Below the pieces are notes generated by a model that did not search any database, was not told where the DNA came from, and was given only the letters and a program-made list of their open reading frames with translations. From contig NC_063273.1 in the NCBI RefSeq assembly GCF_910591885.1, positions 4,588,001-4,652,000 of the forward strand: DNA of 64,000 bases. The letters run 5' to 3'. How positions within the stretch are numbered: position 1 is the first letter of the stretch; each line of letters starts with the position of its first letter. The position numbers and the translations under genes were made by a program. Below, one piece after another: positions 61,575 to 64,000 of the stretch. This stretch comes from Bombus terrestris. Its lineage: Eukaryota; Arthropoda; Insecta; Hymenoptera; Apidae.

Positions 61575-63117
61575 TTATCGGACGTTGTTTTGCAGACACT
61601 CGTAGATAAATACGATTATGCTCATGGCCAGTCCGATGCACAGTATCCCAAATGGGATGAATAAATGCCGGATCGTGATCTTCCTATGCATCGTCGAGCC
61701 ATTCAGCACCAGTGCCGACCGTTTCTGCGATTGGTATATGCTCTGATACCACTTTCCATAGAAACCACCGTTGTTTAACCGGGAGAGAATGTTGTTTATA
61801 CGACCACCATATGGAGATCCTGGAATAACGTTCACGTTTTACAATGCAGCTGGAAATTTCGATCTGACAAACGACGTGTGGATATACATATAGCTACGAA
61901 TTGGCATAAATGATATCGGCGAGAAAGTAGAAGATAATGGAACATAGTTGTGATAATAATGAATCGATGGAGGAAGAGAGTGGAAGACAATCGGTGGTAG
62001 GGAATGCAGAATTTATCGATTAATCGCTGGTGGTGAGCGAATGAGTAAGGAAATGAGATAACTTGCAAAGGAGGTACCTGTCTGGGTTTTGCGGATATTT
62101 AAGAATTTAATATCGATAGAGTAGTAGGTAGCGAGGAACGATAAGGATAAAAATGCGAAAGAGTAATCTTGAACCATGTTGCTCGAAACAATTGGTGGAA
62201 CGATACTACGAATTCTCACATATCGAGAAAGATTACTTTTCGGATACTGGTGAAATAAAAATGTACGGATAACTGTCCTACGATATCCGATCCGCTAATC
62301 GTTTTGAACAATTTATTTGCTCTACGAACCTTTTGTAATTATATTGGCGAGAATGTATTCCTTCGGACATTCGCTGACGACGTGCAGACTTTCCATTTCT
62401 TCCTCGCTGTATTTAAATGGCAGTGTCTCGAGTCGATGAAGATAAGCAGCATCCTTCGCTTTAAATAATCTTCTATACACCTCCGATTTGTTCGCGTATA
62501 TCAATCTATCGTTTAGCTGTTTGATTATTGGCGATGTAATGTCAGTCAACGCGTCGTCGAGAACATCTCTGGTGTCGGTTAAAATCGCGAGACCTGCCAA
62601 GCATAATTCCAAGATTTACAAAGATGCGATAGCCATACACGTGTATATAATTTTTCTTCTTCAAGCATTTCGAGTCTATTACAACTGGAACGTTAAGAAT
62701 AATCACCTCTTTGTAAATAGATTTAGAAGAGATTAACTGAGAATAATTTCTTCCACGTTAAAGCGTAAAAGGTAATAGATTAAGGAACAAAATGAATATT
62801 CAAAAATGGAATATTACCGCTTTCTTTCAACTGCTCCAAGGTATTGATGTCCTCGTAATACAATCTTTTACTGAAACTAGAGGCAAGCTGAGAAGTGATA
62901 ATCCCATTAAGGATCAAACTTAGAAACAGACTGCACATCATCAACAACCTCTCGGGGAACCAAGCCTGGCCCAATTTAAAGGGCTGCATCAGTTGAAACA
63001 CAACTTTTGTTAAATATCTGCCCAGCCACGTGACAAAGGACAAACAGATTTCGTTGAATCGCTTCGAGCGGCCTTTCTTCGTTTTTATCGTCGATCGAAC
63101 ATTTGGCGTTTTCTCGA
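61575..63117 (-). CDS. Divergent ionotropic receptor, C-terminal exons (partial)
   Basis: Three exons with agreeing phases: 63117-62818, 62593-62330, 61819-61575. They encode the pore segment and following helix (FQLMQPFKLGQAWFPERLL, MMCSLFLSLILNGIITSQLA), ligand-binding lobe 2 (SGLAILTDTRDVLDDALTD ... SECPKEYILANIITKGSPYG) and the last helix (IRHLFIPFGILCIGLAMSII) to a natural stop. The layout and the LILNG motif match the single-exon receptor at 55.6 kb. No exon for the first membrane helix or lobe 1 could be placed between 63118 and 63815, so the 5' part is either missing, decayed or beyond the window. The acceptor before 63117 (AGAATTTACCTAG) is adequate. Confidence 0.75.
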
Positions 63118-63815
63118 CTAGGTAAATTCTGTTAGCAAAACGAGAATAATCATCGTATGCAATAAATAATTCTAATACTCATTCATCTCCTCTTATTTTA
63201 TATTATAATCGAGCCTGGTGAATGACGAGATTCGTAAAAAGAGAAACAAATTGACGTTCAAATAGAGAAATTAATGTAGGATTCGTTAAAACGTTGACGC
63301 GTATTATATTTATCGGGCCAATTTTACCGCTTTCTATCGTTCTGCAATGCCAGAAAAAATTTTATTAAAAGCGATTTCGAGCAACCGGCGAATTGAAATG
63401 ATATCACCTTGTTTAAATCAAAGTCTTCCTTTAAATATTTTTTAAAATATTACTTCCATATTTTAAAATTACTTATTGCGGTAATACAATGTAAACTATA
63501 TGAAATATAAGCGAAGAACTTGATAAAACTCGACAGTTTTTGCGACCGTTTTATATACTCACATATATCTCTTTATGATAAAAGCTCGACCCGTTTTCAT
63601 CCGTACTAACTCTATCTCATATCTCTCCCTTTCGTACTTTGTGTAAACTCATATTTTATTCAAACAATGACTCGCCAATACGCAAGCGAAATATCGATGT
63701 ACCCTGGCAAGCGGATTCGACAATTCCTCGCAATCTCTCCTTTGCCTTTGATGAAATCTTTCGCAAGGTAGAGAACCAACAGACTGTACATTCCGTATTT
63801 TCAGCACTTACTCAC
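63118..63815 (-). other. Presumed intron sequence of the partial receptor gene
   Basis: AT-rich. A possible acceptor (TTGCCAG) before 63703 is followed by a short frame that stops within 20 codons. No membrane-helix exon is evident. Confidence 0.35.
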
Positions 63816-64000
63816 CCGTGTGCTTCGTCATACGCTCGCTTCTTCGTAAATTTTGGAGCGATTTTGACCACGCCTCCGTTTCGTTTCTCGAGGAAGTAAA
63901 AGCCAGTCAGATATTCGCAGCAGAAAAGTACTGTTCCGCTTTGTCGAATAGCTTCGAACCTTTCGTTCTTCAAGATCGTATAAATCATCGAGATGACGAA
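63816..64000 (-). CDS. Possible 5' exon of the partial ionotropic receptor (runs off the window)
   Basis: The minus strand is open from the window edge to a strong donor (CACGG|GTGAGTAAG) after 63816. It reads MIYTILKNERFEAIRQSGTV then CCEYLTGFYFLEKR. The LTxxxxLEKR pattern resembles LTRYMPFEKR in the N-terminal domain of the receptor at 55.6 kb. A second frame of the same bases is also open for most of the stretch, so the assignment is tentative. Confidence 0.35.

Noticed and set aside
1..64000. CRISPR arrays, bacterial operons, phage or intact transposons
   Set aside because: No regularly spaced repeats, transposase frames or terminal repeats with target duplications were seen, and the genes are spliced animal genes.

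Overview
The window is eukaryotic nuclear DNA from an insect, most likely a bee or another aculeate hymenopteran. The evidence is spliced genes with GT-AG introns, ionotropic receptor genes, long AT-rich stretches next to CpG-rich flanks, and a full set of animal housekeeping genes. Species cannot be fixed from the sequence alone. Gene models were built by hand: splice sites were chosen so that exon phases agree and each spliced CDS total is a multiple of three. Transcript ends were not determined.

Left third (1-27.3 kb). Positions 1-13.2 kb hold no gene I can support; they contain microsatellites and a few inverted repeats. From 13.3 to 25.0 kb lies one minus-strand gene for a SLC16-type monocarboxylate transporter (11 coding exons, 819 codons), whose first coding exon sits in a CpG-rich promoter zone about 8.5 kb upstream of the rest. 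That first intron contains two exon-like blocks of unknown identity.

Middle (27.3-47.3 kb). This is a compact, AT-rich, CpG-poor gene cluster: an HSF2BP/MEILB2-like meiotic protein (minus), lamin B receptor LBR (plus, divergent from it), proteasome assembly chaperone PSMG1 (plus), cyclin K (minus, tail-to-tail with PSMG1), p90 ribosomal S6 kinase RSK (plus, head-to-head with cyclin K), guanylate kinase (plus) and an unrecognised secreted protein (minus). They act in nuclear architecture, transcription elongation, proteasome assembly, ERK signalling, nucleotide metabolism and meiotic recombination. They are not one pathway; the clustering looks like ordinary packing of broadly expressed genes.

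Right third (47.3-64 kb). CpG-rich sequence with a small cluster of divergent ionotropic receptors (chemosensory iGluR relatives): a decayed minus-strand copy at 48.5-51.3 kb, an intact single-exon plus-strand copy of 710 codons at 55.6-57.7 kb, and a multi-exon minus-strand copy at 61.6-63.1 kb whose 5' part is unresolved and probably runs past the window edge.

The most notable points are the receptor cluster in different states of decay, the HSF2BP homologue in an insect, the unrecognised secreted protein, an in-frame alternative donor in cyclin K, and the sharp base-composition change between housekeeping genes and flanks.
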